Source: Trichopria drosophilae (Eukaryota > Arthropoda > Insecta > Hymenoptera > Diapriidae). From it: a stretch of 64,000 nucleotides of DNA. This document shows positions 46,481 to 58,209 of the stretch, in pieces; the first letter of the stretch is position 1, and each line of letters opens with the position of its first letter. A program made the position numbers and the translations under genes. The stretch is from assembly GCA_030407085.1 (NCBI GenBank), contig CM059586.1:15208001-15272000 (forward strand). Reading direction: 5' to 3'. The notes under the pieces were generated by a model. The model was not told where the DNA came from, ran no database searches, and was given only the letters and a program-made list of their open reading frames with translations.

Positions 46481-46860
46481 AGCAGATATATCGAAAACTT
46501 GTGAAGATTTCCATGTTGCAGAATTACGCCATCTACGGAAAACCGTCCAAGTTCAATCAACTGTAAAAGCATTAACGAAAGTCATGTTATACCTGCAAAC
46601 GGGAACTCTTAGGTTCTTACCGATCGAAGATCACAGGAGAACCTACCTACAAGATTCCGAACCTTGCCACCAGGTGGAATATACACATGGCAGCCATCAT
46701 GAATCGGGGATTGCCCGTTTTATATTCGGAGTGGGGATTGGGGTATTCAGGTTTCAAGTTTCAAGAGTGACAGGAAGGAGTGGTTTTACGCGCCAACAGT
46801 TAGAAGGGTGGAGTCGATTCGATTGCGACGCCATCTTAGCAGCTTGGTGGTAAACGGTGC
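46481..46860 (+). other. GC-richer island, candidate 5' exon or UTR
   Basis: A plausible acceptor TTTCTTCTTAG precedes 46481, and the frame after it is open to 46853 (ADISKTCEDFHVAELRHL onward; first ATG near 46584). Composition is clearly richer than flanks. A perfect hairpin GTGCGTGT / ACACGCAC lies at about 46857-46878, then an ATG at 46902 opening MQLKISVIKRIPNIEIKP. I cannot tell coding from 5' UTR, nor link it firmly to the terminal exon at 48027. Confidence 0.3.
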
Positions 46861-48026
46861 GTGTGTTGTAACACGCACAAATTTACCATTTGTGGATTCC
46901 AATGCAGTTGAAAATCAGTGTTATTAAAAGAATTCCTAATATTGAAATAAAACCTGCTAATATTCGGGTTTTCATTTTTTAGATACCCTTCTATAAAAGT
47001 TAATAATTATTTAAACTAAAGTGTGTATACAAATAAGAGTGAAAGGTAACGTCGATAACTCCCGTTACCTGCAGTGCCGATCAAGTCATGTGGAAGAAAT
47101 CCAACTCCCCATTAAGAATACTTTATAAATTATCTTTTAGCGACGAATGCAAAATTGCAACTATTTCTAGAATGATAGTATATTATTCATTTTTTGTAAT
47201 ATTTACATAGCAGAAACTTAAATTTTATATAGGATTATTATCAACAGAATGTTAACTGCAATACCGACGTTGTAAGAAGAAAATTGAGTTAAACAAACCT
47301 ACGTTATCATCGGTATCCTATTCCAAGCTCCGGTGGTAAATTACTGAAATATATAAGAGTGAAAACTCTGAATTAAATCTAACAACTCCTTAAAATCTGT
47401 TAATGGTAAATTTAACGTTTAACAGTTTATAAGGTTTTTCCTACTTTGTTGTGGAATAAATTTAATGGGAATGGTAATTTAATCACATTCATGACTGCGC
47501 ACTTATAATATTTTTAATTGATTTATAAAATAGTAGTAGCATTACTATTCTCAGAAATTAGATATATCAAAATTTTGGAATTACGTTATTAATTTATCTA
47601 CTGACAGAAAACAAAATTTCAAAATATACACATGTTTCTATTATTGATATCCCAATAAACATTTCGACGGGGGCATGTCTAAAAGATAGCTAAAAGATGT
47701 CTTTTTTAAAGATATACATATAATACAATACATATAATATTTCATAACCATAGTAAATATTACAATACGGATTGTAAATTTTATTAAAGTTAAAATACAT
47801 TGTATTATTTACAATTTAAATATTAATTAAATTTCTAAGCAATTAAATAAATAGATAAATAATTTATGCTCTGTAAGAACGAAAAGATGTAAAAGTTTCT
47901 TTTACGGAATATTACTAGACAATAGGAGCCCTTATCAGGTGCCACAAAATTTAAAACCAAGCGCCAGACATTTTCCATTTTTTTTAAGCGCGTTGAAGTG
48001 ACCTCAGAAGAATCCTACTCTCTTAG

Positions 48027-48323
48027 AAATGTTCGGAAAATGCAGATACTTTTATGTTACCGGAGCAAAAGAATTTTACTAAAACCTGTAAAAGTCAGGC
48101 AAATTATGCAACAGCATCAGAAAATTACGAAACTTGTAACAGAAATATGAATAAATCAGCGAGCGAAGATGAAATTAGTTCGATTTGTCGTCGCCAGGTG
48201 TCGTTAGCATCCCTACAAGAGCCACCCGTAATTCCTGCTGCAAAAGTTGGATTTGAATTCGATCATAAGGGATTCCATAGCCTCGCTTCAGTGCATGAAA
48301 CATTTCATATCCAAATATCTTAA
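48027..48323 (+). CDS. Candidate 3'-terminal coding exon, function unknown
   Basis: An acceptor CCTACTCTCTTAG ends at 48026; the next codon frame KCSENADTFMLPEQKNF is open for 98 codons and ends ...SVHETFHIQIS-stop at 48323. The upstream in-frame TAG is part of the acceptor itself, which fits a real splice site. Codons in the second half look coding (CGT CGC CAG GTG TCG). A 3' UTR follows with AATAAA at 48409-48414 and a GT-rich stretch just after. The exon is polar and serine-rich; no domain is recognised. If real, the upstream exons lie at or before 46.5-46.9 kb. Confidence 0.45.
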   Translation, partial: KCSENADTFMLPEQKNFTKTCKSQANYATASENYETCNRNMNKSASEDEISSICRRQVSLASLQEPPVIPAAKVGFEFDHKGFHSLASVHETFHIQIS

Positions 48324-48408
48324 AATTGTTATGACGTTGATACGTCTGAGAACAATATATGAATAATATTTTGTTATATACTAGAAATTTATGTGCCAAT
48401 ATTGGTTC

Positions 48409-48414
48409 AATAAA
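48409..48414 (+). terminator. Poly(A) signal AATAAA
   Basis: A canonical AATAAA 86 bp after the stop codon of the candidate terminal exon, followed by GATGTGGTTTAT, a GT-rich downstream element. In such AT-rich DNA the hexamer alone is common, so its value comes from its position. Confidence 0.4.
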
Positions 48415-49359
48415 ATTGATGTGGTTTATATAATTTATGTATGTAATTAACAACAAATTATTTTATTCACCTTACATATTTTGTTCCTGTGACAACAGGT
48501 CACTACATTGTTTTCAGAAATTATGAAATGGTAACGGTAGAATGCTTTCGTTGCATGTTTTTAAACTGAAAGTGAAACAAATTTTTATTGCTATATTTAA
48601 TGTTGTTTAATATCAAGAAATAATTATATTTTCGAACAGACCACAACGGTTTTCAAAATTTATTCTTTTGCCTTAAAGTAAAAAAAGTCGTATATGTCTG
48701 CGAAATTGTTGTGTTTTATTGGAAAATTTACAAAATAAGCGTATATACAATGTTTTTTATAATAGATTAGCTCGCATGTGAATATGAACTTGATTTCAAG
48801 AAATAAAAATGGCAGAAAGAATATGACGAATGAATGAAAAATTATTTATTTGTTTACTAGCAATTTCGACATAGATCGTTATTTGCAAACCTCGGAAAAA
48901 AGTTGTTAAACTAAAAATGAAGTGTAAATCTTTTAAATTGTTCAATTGTTAAAATGTTAAAGAATGTTGTTTCATTTAAGCAAAGTATCAGGTTAATCGT
49001 CATTTTTTTAAATAAGTAAATATGCAGTAAGGTACATTTTTTATTTAAAATCAATTTCTTGAATGTATAAAACTATAATCTTAGGTGTATTTTATTTTTC
49101 TCAGTGTAAATGAACTTTTGTTCAATAAATTATGAGGTAAATTGAAAACAAAATTTATTAATAAACATTTTTTTAAAGGTATTTAAACATAACACAGCAT
49201 CATAATAATTATTGCCGATGAAGATGTAAACATTTACAAAATAGTTCTTAAAAGATTTAATTAAAACACAGCAATACAAAAAATAAATTTTTGAATATTT
49301 AAAAACTGACTTTGACGTGGTAATGGGTGACCATCAAAACCCACGAGAAACGAGATTCA

Positions 49360-49500
49360 AGCCAATCTGATGAATTTTTCAAAAAGTGTCTTCCATTTTG
49401 TATCCGCCATTTTGAATGCTTGATAACTGACTTCAAATTGACTATCAGCCATCCTAAAAAACCCTAGCTAACGAGTTTCAAGCAAATTCGACAGTATTCA
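49360..49500 (+). repeat. CCATATTGGATCC-type module, decayed
   Basis: CCATTTTGTATCCGCCATTT then TGAATGCTTGATAACTGACTT, AATTGACTATCAGCCATCCT and AACCC..CGAGTTTCAAGC follow the same order as in the 8717-9003 array, with partial sequence of a second unit just before. Confidence 0.6.
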
Positions 49501-50599
49501 GGTGTAATACCCCAAAATCTTCAAATATTTCTCGATTACTACGTTGCAAAAAATCTTTACATGATGGAGCAAAACGGACTTCATATTACTATATTCAGCG
49601 CATCAAAATACATATCGAATGTGCAGTCCGATTCTTTTACCCATATAATTTTTTTTCCATTTTTCGAGTTTTTACCTTCTACTTTTATAGTTTTTTTTTG
49701 TTATATTTATCAAATATCCAGTCACCATGAACAATAATTTAAATGGTTGAAGAAATAAGTGCGATTTCCGAGAAATTCTCTTTTTCATCAAAATGTATAT
49801 TTTTAATCTGTTTATCAGAATATATATGTCATGAATAATTGATTTCAGCACAAAGGGCATATTTTGGGAAACTCCCATTTTCCGTAAAGCCAAAATAAAC
49901 TACATTAAATAAAAATTATACATGCATACATTTAATCGTAAATGCGTTTGAATAAAAACAACGTAAACATGCCGGAAGCTTTGTTTACATTCTAATTCTA
50001 AGCAACAAAAATAAGATGTAGATATCAATAGGTTATTTACTGAACAATATATTTCCTTTTTTATAAATTATTGTGACAATAAGGTGTACAGTCCTTAGAA
50101 CAAATAAGAAAAAGGCGAAATTAATTGTGTTATAACTATAAAAAACTGTGAAAAAAAACTATTTGTGTTAATATTATTTTTAATATAAAAACCGTACAGA
50201 TTGATCAAATATGCTATAAAGATAAATGATAAAGTTCGGAATGTAATTTAACAAGTCTTATATTTGGTACTATCTGTCAGGAAACTAGCCCAGTAAAGTT
50301 ACGAGGAAAAACGACCGAACCCAACAAAAATTGCAACAAAGCCATATAATTCTTTCGGAAATCTATCCCGAAAAAAGCTTAGAAAAACATATTCAAAATT
50401 CACCAAAATCCGCTTCCAGGAATATTCATTGTATAATATACGATTTTGTAAACAAACGTAATTTCCTCGAAAACGAAGGCGAAATCAAAAATATAGTTTC
50501 GATAGCATTGATGCAGTTTCAAAGGCACAACAAGTAAAACATGTACACGTTGCCAAAAGGAACGATATTATGTAGTATAAACATTTATTTTTTAATCTA

Positions 50600-51129
50600 C
50601 AGTGCTCCCGTCCTAACTCATAATTTTCGTTCCGAGCAAAATGGCGGACCCTGTCCTAACTCATACCCTCCCCTAACCCCCACTTTTGTAATTTATTTTC
50701 GTTACTGTTTTATAACCTATATATGAATAAATGTAATAATTATATAACTATGCTAGTGTAAATAAAAATGTACATGTATACATACAGCAACCTCAAGACC
50801 ACTCGAATAAAACGATTCAAACGCAAATCAGGTAAACTTTATTTAGCACAAAGGAAATATTCTCGTTGACAATTTCTATAATCAATATGTTATATAGAAT
50901 TGCTTCAACATAAAAATGATCGAACCGTGCCGGTAAGGTTATGTTCGCAACATAAACTCAATCAGCTGAGTACGAGCCCTGCGCATGCGCATATGTCCCA
51001 GTGTGGCTATATAATTATCATATGGTGGGGAAAGGCGCAAAGGGGAAAATATGAGTTTGGACGGGAAAGAAATATGAGCTAGGACAGTAATATGCGTTAG
51101 GACAAGATGAGTTAGGACGGGGAGCACTG
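50600..51129. mobile_element. TA-flanked MITE with CAGTGCTCCC ends, 530 bp
   Basis: The ends CAGTGCTCCCGTCCTAACTC and GAGTTAGGACGGGGAGCACTG are inverted and flanked by TA on both sides (50598-50599 and 51130-51131). TA duplications with CAGTG ends are typical of the Tc1/mariner superfamily, so I infer that type. Subterminal copies of GTCCTAACTCAT recur at both ends (50641-50665; 51077-51120 in the other orientation). No transposase; ORFs inside (50900-51082, 50939-51136 minus) overlap the TIR and are not genes. Confidence 0.9.
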
Positions 51130-52214
51130 TACTCAAGTTAGGAGAATTTTATATAACTCCGCAAAACATTTTTAAAATAATATTACTAATGGCAAACAAC
51201 CCTTTAAACAAAACAAAATATTCTTATTGTTTCAAAATAAAATTGTTTTGAAATAAATAAATCTTTTCAATAAATATTTTGTTAAATTCAAAATCCGAGG
51301 TTTTAAATTACAAAACTTTTTTTAACTTAAATAATTTATTATTTTTAATAAATAAAGACAGATTAACTCTGCATGCAAAAGTTCTTTTAAATACTTTGTT
51401 AGTGTAAAAATTAATATTAGCGCATCTTTATCCTATATTAAAGATTTTATTGTTATTTTAGTGCATTATGCACTCGATCTGAAGACGCGCAACCAAAGTT
51501 CCAATTTAAATATTTTTATATTTTTAAAAATATTTGATTAATTAATTCATATATTATTTTTAACATCATCTTATTTACTATAAATCTGCGAGAAACTACC
51601 GCCAATGTATATATTCTCGTTGTATTGATAGAAAGCAATGACTGGAATGTAGGTAATGACCAAGCATTTTTGTACAACGAGCCAATAATCGTCTTCTCCA
51701 CACAGATGATCCTTTGATCGAATACACAAGTTCAAGGCTATTCAGATCCGACTACCGCAATATTGTCTGTCTACGTCAGGATCAAGAAAATTCAAGAATA
51801 ATACAAATTGCATCGAATAAAACATTTTCATTATTATTAATTAAACCAAATAAAAAATTTGAACGAATAATCCATTATTTAAAAAGATACATTTAACCCT
51901 TATGTGCACACCCGGGTACCTGGGTACCCACCTCGACATATTATTGCTTATAATTTGATCAAAACTGAATATATCGATTACTCCCTCCGAATACCCATTA
52001 TTAACTCCACTAATATAAATCCACTAATATAATATTTTTTTTTAAACCTAACCTACATGACTTTATTACACGCACAATATGGGAACACTCGGGTTATACC
52101 CATTAGATGTAAATACGCGTTTTGACTCAAAATTATTTATTAACATTGATAAATATTTTATTGGGGTAATAATGGTTTATAAATCAATAACAAAATATAA
52201 TTTTGTGGTACAAA

Positions 52215-53457
52215 CACTGTAAAAAATATTTTATGAAATTTTAAGAATAATGTAGGAAGCGAATTTCATAAATGTTACAAAAAAGTGTTTCATGACAATT
52301 CTTAAACGCTTTTCATGACATGTTATTAAATTTAAGGAAATTGTATTAAATTTAAGGAACTGTTATTAAATTTAAGGAACTTTTATTAAATTTAAGGAAT
52401 TTTCATTAAATTTAAAGAACTTTTATTAAATTTCAGATATTTTTATTACCTATATATATATACAATAGGGGACAAAAATATATATACATGTGAAGTGATG
52501 TTATATAAATTATACACAATATAAAATATATAATTTATGTGAAGTGTGGGTGTGTTCCAAAATTTTTATTTCTTGTCAATTTAACAAGTTAAAATAAAAT
52601 TTCAGGTTAACTTGTGAATTTGACAACCTAATACACCAACATTCCTTATCTCTGTAATAAACTGTTTAAAACAATTTACTTAATTTATTATATTATATGT
52701 AAAAATATTAATATTATTTTTAATTATTATTAATAAAACCTAAGTTGAGCTAAAAATTCTTTTTATTTTGTTTCTAATTTTTGAGGATGTTAATGACAAC
52801 CGATTGATATAAAACAAATTTCGTCAGCTTCGTGAGATCAAAACGTGTCCAGAAATATGGTTATAGGCTAATTTAAGGGTACATTTACATTTTTGACCTT
52901 AGCGTCGAGTCAAACAATTTTCTCCTTTTAAATCAATACGATCACAGTTTAAATTTTTTTTTTGGTTCATTTCCGATATTTGATCACACAGAAATTCCTA
53001 ACTTAGTGATTCTGTAAATTCTTTAAAAAAAAAACACATGTATTTCAATAGGACCTTTGAGGTTAGGTTTCAGTGCGCTGAGATCGCTGAGATACTCTGC
53101 GTGCTCAGCAACGTTGCCAAGTTTTTGCTCCTTCCGTGTTACTTTTACTATGCTCGTATGTATGTATAATTGGTAAAAGATATGCTATTCATGTCGGTTT
53201 TATTAATTATTATTCATAGCAACTAATCACGGCACGTCGACTGACGGGACGGAACAACGATACGCTGTTTTAAGTGGATTGAAGTTTATTAAATTTAAGA
53301 AAATTTTCTTAAATTTCATATTTTTCATTAATCAATATTAAGATTTACGTTCCTTAAATTGTTTTAAGGAACAAAATTCTTAATTTTCAGTAACAGTTAT
53401 GAAATTTTCTTCGTACATTTTTATTAAATTTCATGAAACTTTGTGAAGGCTTCAGTG
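52215..53457. mobile_element. Possible element with CACTG ends and 20-bp arrays
   Basis: The left end CACTGTAAAAAATATTTTAT then GAAATTTTAAGAA...GTAGGAAG, and on the minus strand CACTGAAG..CAAAGTTTCAT then GAAATTTAATAAAAATGTACGAAG, are diverged inverted copies. A six-copy 20-bp array lies on the left and inverted TTCCTTAAATT words on the right (53350-53372). No target duplication was found. Confidence 0.5.
52321..52438 (+). repeat. Minisatellite, exact 20-bp period, 6 copies
   Basis: TGTTATTAAATTTAAGGAAC and close variants repeat head to tail at 52321, 52341, 52361, 52381, 52401 and 52421 with no length change. Only a few substitutions separate the units, so the array is young. Confidence 0.95.
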
Positions 53458-53745
53458 AAGACCATTAAACATTTATTCTGCACAACCGCAACATTTTATA
53501 AGTGTAATGCAGTGTTAGTTGCAAACTGTTTTTTCACATTAGCTGCAACTTTTCGACGTCTTTCTGAATCGTTTTTATTACTTGTGTGTAGTAAATGTGA
53601 CAAGATCCGGTCACTTTTATTCACCCAGAACTGTCTCGGGACCGACTTGGACGTACCTAAATCTCAAGAGTTCTGAGCTGAAGACCAATTACATTTTGGA
53701 TTATCAGCTGTGTATTGTAGTTGTTCATAATTTGTGCATTTTCAG

Positions 53746-53818
53746 CGCGGCTTATAACGAATGGTTTTACTACTTCATCGCCTACAAGAAATTACACGGT
53801 ATGATGCGAAAGTTCTAG
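53746..53818 (+). CDS. Candidate short terminal exon, function unknown
   Basis: After an acceptor TTGTGCATTTTCAG ending at 53745, the frame reads AAYNEWFYYFIAYKKLHG then MMRKF-stop (TAG 53816-53818). Codons are strikingly coding-like for this AT-rich region (TAC TAC TTC ATC GCC TAC AAG). It is aromatic-rich, as in the C-terminal end of a membrane or enzyme protein, but I recognise no family. No AATAAA is close downstream. The upstream exon is not identified; the ORFs at 53443-53676 and 53582-53818 are candidates. Confidence 0.35.
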
Positions 53819-54714
53819 ATTTAGGTATTTTCGCACCATATTTTAAACACTGGCAGCATGCCTACAACTTTACACTCGGTGTGAAGTTGTACCAGATTTT
53901 ATGATTTTTTCTAACAGTGCACTCTTGTGTATTTATTGAAATTAATTTATTTCAAACCGTTCCGGTCGCATATAATCTCAAAAACTAAGATAAACTCATA
54001 GTCGGTACCCTGGGTATGTGTAGTAGTTGGATGGGCAAGTGTTAATTTGTTAAAATATCAGCAACGAAATACTATTTTGCGAAATGTTAAAAATTCATTT
54101 CATGACACATGACATCTCTCTTAGGTTACTCTACTAATCTATTTGTTGGCTTTTGAGTACTTGATTTAACGATTGTTAATTCTTAACTTCATACATTTGA
54201 TAAATTGTAACAATGATATGTATTTTATTAAAAGTTCGACGATAATTTATGTAATTTACTTTATAAATCTGTATAATTTAAACTTTATAAATGATTGAAA
54301 TAATAATTTTCACTTCTCAAAAAAGTGAAACCATACTTCACATATTAAATAAGTTAAGGTCGATTTGTATGCGTATGCGCACAAATTCTTCTCTAATGGA
54401 AAGGTTATAACGCGGGAAAACTCTCTTTGAGCTGTATGCTGCAGACTCCCCCCGCATACCGTTGAAAATGTGAACAAAATTAATATTTTTTTAATTTTTC
54501 AAAAAATGGGGGCCAATTTTTTATTTCATATCATCTTGTACTGTTATTTTCGTGCATAATCGATATCAACCTGAGATATACATATCAAATCTATATTATA
54601 ATAAAAATATAATATTTTCAGCCATTTTGAATTCCATATCATTTTGTATTGTTATTTTCTATCATAATCGCTATCAGACTGAGATAAATATAACAAAACT
54701 AAATGAAAAAACAT

Positions 54715-54790
54715 TAAAAATGCGTGTAAAAGCCGCCATATTGGATCGGCCATTTTGCATTTTGACATTCTGCGTCGCTTAAATTTTAGT
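54715..54790 (+). repeat. Single CCATATTGGATCGGCC module
   Basis: GCCGCCATATTGGATCGGCC followed by ATTTTGCATTTTGACATTCTG is the core of the 116-121-bp module, here as a single copy. Confidence 0.55.
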
Positions 54791-55633
54791 TATGGTGATT
54801 ATTCCACATGATCTACACACTTGTGCCGATTCGACAACAAGCCAGTACGTGAAACAAATAAAAAAATTTTTTAAAATCACGTTTTTTTGTAAATTAATCG
54901 TCATTTTGAAAAAATCAAACGTTATAGAACAAAACTAATAGCACAATTGAAAAGTACGGACAAAAATACGTCAGAAAATATGGGTTGAAAATTTGTTGCT
55001 TGTCATTAGACAGATAAATATTCACTTGAAAAATGTGACAAAATTATGGCCGTTTGGCATGAAAAGGGTTAACCTATTCCAATCGAAAGAACATACCCAT
55101 TTTATTAAAATTTGGATTTGGTGTTTATTAATTTTATCCTCAGGTTTTGTTAATTGGTACTTCATTGAACTTATGGGTTTGCGAAAACTGCAAGAGTAGC
55201 GTTAATGTATTAAACCTGACATGATGGAAAGAATATTGGACATCCTATTTCTTTTCAATGCCCAAAAATCGATAAGATCCTCAAGAAGTGATTTTAATTA
55301 TCTTGCAAAAAATGTTCTTTTGTCCTTCTGTATAATGTAAGGTTAAGAATAGTATTCAATTATCTTGGTATATTTCATTATCTATTGAAGGCAAATTGTA
55401 CTATACTCAGACAATTATGGAAAGAATCCAAGATTAGAACTAGATGCCTTCGATCCGGGTGCCCACAATTTTGGCTAAATTCGTATTGCAGTTCTCTGAC
55501 GAAAGGCTGATGCTTCCGGGAATATTCCCATTTTAACACTGCCAGGAAAGAAGGCAGCAGAGGGTAGTTCTAGCATCGTTAGGTTCGAGTAGCTTCTATA
55601 CATATATTGTAACAATATCGTGTTCCTTAAATA

Positions 55634-56081
55634 GGGTGAATATGCCAATGAATGGACGGTTAAGCATTTTTCACACTTTGATCGATTGTAACTTTTGAAT
55701 CTTTTATGAAAATTTAATTATGATACCACCGTTAGAATCGTTAGACTCTGCTCTTTATGACCGTGTAGTTCAACCTTTGATTTTATTTAATTATTAACCT
55801 CGTCTTCGTACGTTTGTAAACAAATCCGCTAAACACCAATGAATAGACGGGTTAAATCAAATGGGACGTTTTCAGTACCAGTTTTGGATGGCTTTAAAAC
55901 TTTGCTTTGATTTTACAAAATAATAAACACTGGAAGATCAATAGTACTGTAAATATTGTTTTTAATGTTCAAAGAACATAAAAATATGTATTTTGTTGTG
56001 CATCATACATTCATAAGAAATAGAAATATGTAGAAAATCGTCCATTCATTGGTAGTCGTCCATTCATTGGCACATTCACCC
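55634..56081. mobile_element. TA-flanked MITE, 448 bp
   Basis: GGGTGAATATGCCAATGAAT then GGACGG on the left and, on the minus strand, GGGTGAATGTGCCAATGAAT then GGACGAC on the right are inverted copies, with TA at 55632-55633 and 56082-56083. The CCAATGAAT(G/A)GACG word also recurs internally at about 55838 and 56041. The TA duplication fits a Tc1/mariner-like or related cut-and-paste element. No coding sequence; the ORF at 56049 overlaps the TIR. Confidence 0.8.
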
Positions 56082-56269
56082 TATATTAAAATTGAAAATG
56101 AGCATTTTCAAAACTTCGACCCCGACCACAGGTCAGCTGAAGCACTGATAAATGAGCACGTCTTGTTCACACTGATGCTTAAAAAAATGCGGTTTAGTCG
56201 AGTTTTTGACAGGTCGGGTTGCAGGAAATAAATTTTTTTATATGTGGGATACTTCGGTTTCCGTTTTTT

Positions 56270-56735
56270 ACGGCATTATCGTTGATTTTACGAAGAAATG
56301 AACACAACCTTTTTTGTAGAAAATTCGATGTTCTATATTTTTTGTTTGAAACATTTTTTTGTACGATTTGTATTTTTTGTTAAAAAATGGAAAAAACGTG
56401 TTTTTTGAGCGTTTTTTTGTTAAACCTCCCCATAATCTAGTATGCATTGTCTCCAAAAACTAATCAAGTTTGGCCAAGAGAAACCCAAATCCGTTTGTAC
56501 TTTTTAAATTCGTCCTGCCAGTCGCGAGATATCGCGTATACAAAATTTTGCCCACGGACGGACGGACCGACGGACGGACGGACGTACAACCTAACGGACA
56601 CCAATTTTTTTATTGTTGCTTTAGGTTCCTTAGGGCCTGAAACGTCGACATTTCATGAAAAACTCTAGGGTAATTTTTTGGCGGGAACTGACCAAATTCA
56701 ATACTTCGCCAGACCTATGGTCTGGGTTGAAGTAA
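56270..56735 (-). repeat. Dispersed repeat with a GGAC microsatellite
   Basis: The inverted partner is at 44470-44830. A (GGAC)n run with one GACC interruption lies at 56556-56584. On the minus strand it starts near AGACCATAGGTCTGGCGAAG and passes through TTTTTCATGAAATGTCGACG and GATATCTCGCGACTGG. A 73-codon ORF (56447-56668) is in the repeat and not a gene. Confidence 0.75.
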
Positions 56736-57099
56736 TAACAATCGATTTTGGAATGGAATTAAAATTGTGGATTTTCCGATGAACATCATTGGTTGTTTCT
56801 AACAATTCTTCGTAAGTATTTTATTATTTCTCATGCATAATCATTTGAAAACAATAAACGCTTTCATGTGGAACTGAACGCTACTCCAAATAGAATATAG
56901 CAACATGGAAGACTCCGAAAGTACAAGATCGAGCTTCATTTGTACCATGAATGCAGAATCGAAAAACTAGACAACAGCATCCAGGACTATTTCCCGTAAG
57001 AATTTTGTAAAATCGAGAGAATAAAAACTAGTTTCTACAATTCAAGCGAACCGCTGCGCTCATAAAATCCTAGATTGCCTGAATCCAATTAACCCAAAG

Positions 57100-57860
57100 T
57101 GTTCGCTTCGCAGGCTGCCCCTCGATGTAAGCCATGAACGAGACGGGATCCTTCCCCGTTTCGGTTTGTGCGTTGTCGTCGGGTGGTGGTGGAGGTAACT
57201 GTCACCAATGATAATTTATGTTAATGGCAGTTTACACCGGCCGGGTCGTTGCCGAAAGCCGGAGCAGTCTGCAGGTCGTCGCGACGCTGAGCGGACGCTG
57301 GCACGTCGGTGCCTCCGCTCTTACCAATCCTACCTTGGATTTATCCTAAAAATGGAGTGGGAAAAAGAGATCGTGTCAAGGGGAGCAAGAGGGTCCAGGG
57401 GGGAAACGACGCGGAAAAAGTCAGCCGTGGGAGCGCAAAAGAGGGGATCGGCAAAGCGGAATCTCACCCTTCTTCACCCTTCCGACTTTCAGCGCTTGGC
57501 GATGGCGACGCCCAGCGTCGGTGGCACTCGACGCAGACTCTGAGCCGTCGTTGGGGTGCGTGCACGACAGCCCGAATTTTCTGGACCGCTCCAACGCGAT
57601 GATCTCTCGGACGTTTTTTGCCCAGATGTCCACACGTTTCGGATCTACACGCTCGGTGAGTCTTTGTCATTTTTCGGGATTTCCTCATTGTTCAACTTTC
57701 GAGTTTCTCAACAAAAATCACACGTCCCGGGTAAAGATGGCGCCGGTTGTCGTGATTTTTTTTTATTCATGATGGCTCTGATATATAATACATCCGCGCT
57801 CTCTCCTGACGCCGATCGATTTTCGGCGCATCGACTCGCGTGACGGTTCAGTGAATTCGT
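57100..57860. other. CpG-rich island with a strong plus-strand donor site
   Basis: The block is CpG-rich throughout. On the plus strand a consensus donor, CTCG|GTGAGTCTTTG, follows base 57655, so a plus-strand exon ending there is the simplest reading, with another GGAG|GTAACT near 57195. On the minus strand a frame at 57421-57633, starting GTG, has very high G/C third positions (VDIWAKNVREIIALERSRKF). Several plus frames are also open (57208-57543, 57309-57602, 57521-57772). I infer a promoter or 5' exon region and cannot fix the coding frame. Confidence 0.4.
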
Positions 57861-58209
57861 TATTGACTAGACGCGAGATGCGAGTTTGAGATAACAAAAT
57901 AATTACATTGTTACATGCTGTGTGTTATTTTCGAGATAAATCGTAATTGTAATAACCGCCGACTGTCGGTTGTCAAGCGTGAATGTCACTTATGTTTACA
58001 AACGAGGCGCAATCTTTTGATGTTAATTAAACTTCTCACGCTGATGTTTCGAATTACGCTGCTTGTGGTTATTCATGAAAACACTGTATTTATCGTTTCT
58101 TTCATCAGAGGGTATTTTAGCTGCGTTAGATCCTTTTTGTAAATGTGGTAGTGACATAATCAATTACAATGTGAATTTTTATTATTTTTTGACAGTTCAG
58201 TACTTTAAT

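Larger units (their letters stand above)
51897..54041. mobile_element. Possible TTAA-type element, 2.1 kb, with nested element
   Basis: TTAA (51893-51896) then CCCTTATGTGCACACCCGGG and TACC on the left; on the minus strand TTAA (54045-54042) then CACTTGCCCATCC and CACATACCCAGGGTACC on the right. The shared TTAA, CTT and ACCC(A/G)GGTACC words suggest diverged ends of one element, but the right end lacks CCC. A CACTG-ended element (52215-53457) and a short exon-like segment (53746-53818) lie inside. Confidence 0.4.

Noticed and set aside
56447..56668. 73-codon ORF over the GGAC run
   Set aside because: It is inside a dispersed repeat with an inverted copy at 44.5 kb that does not keep the frame.
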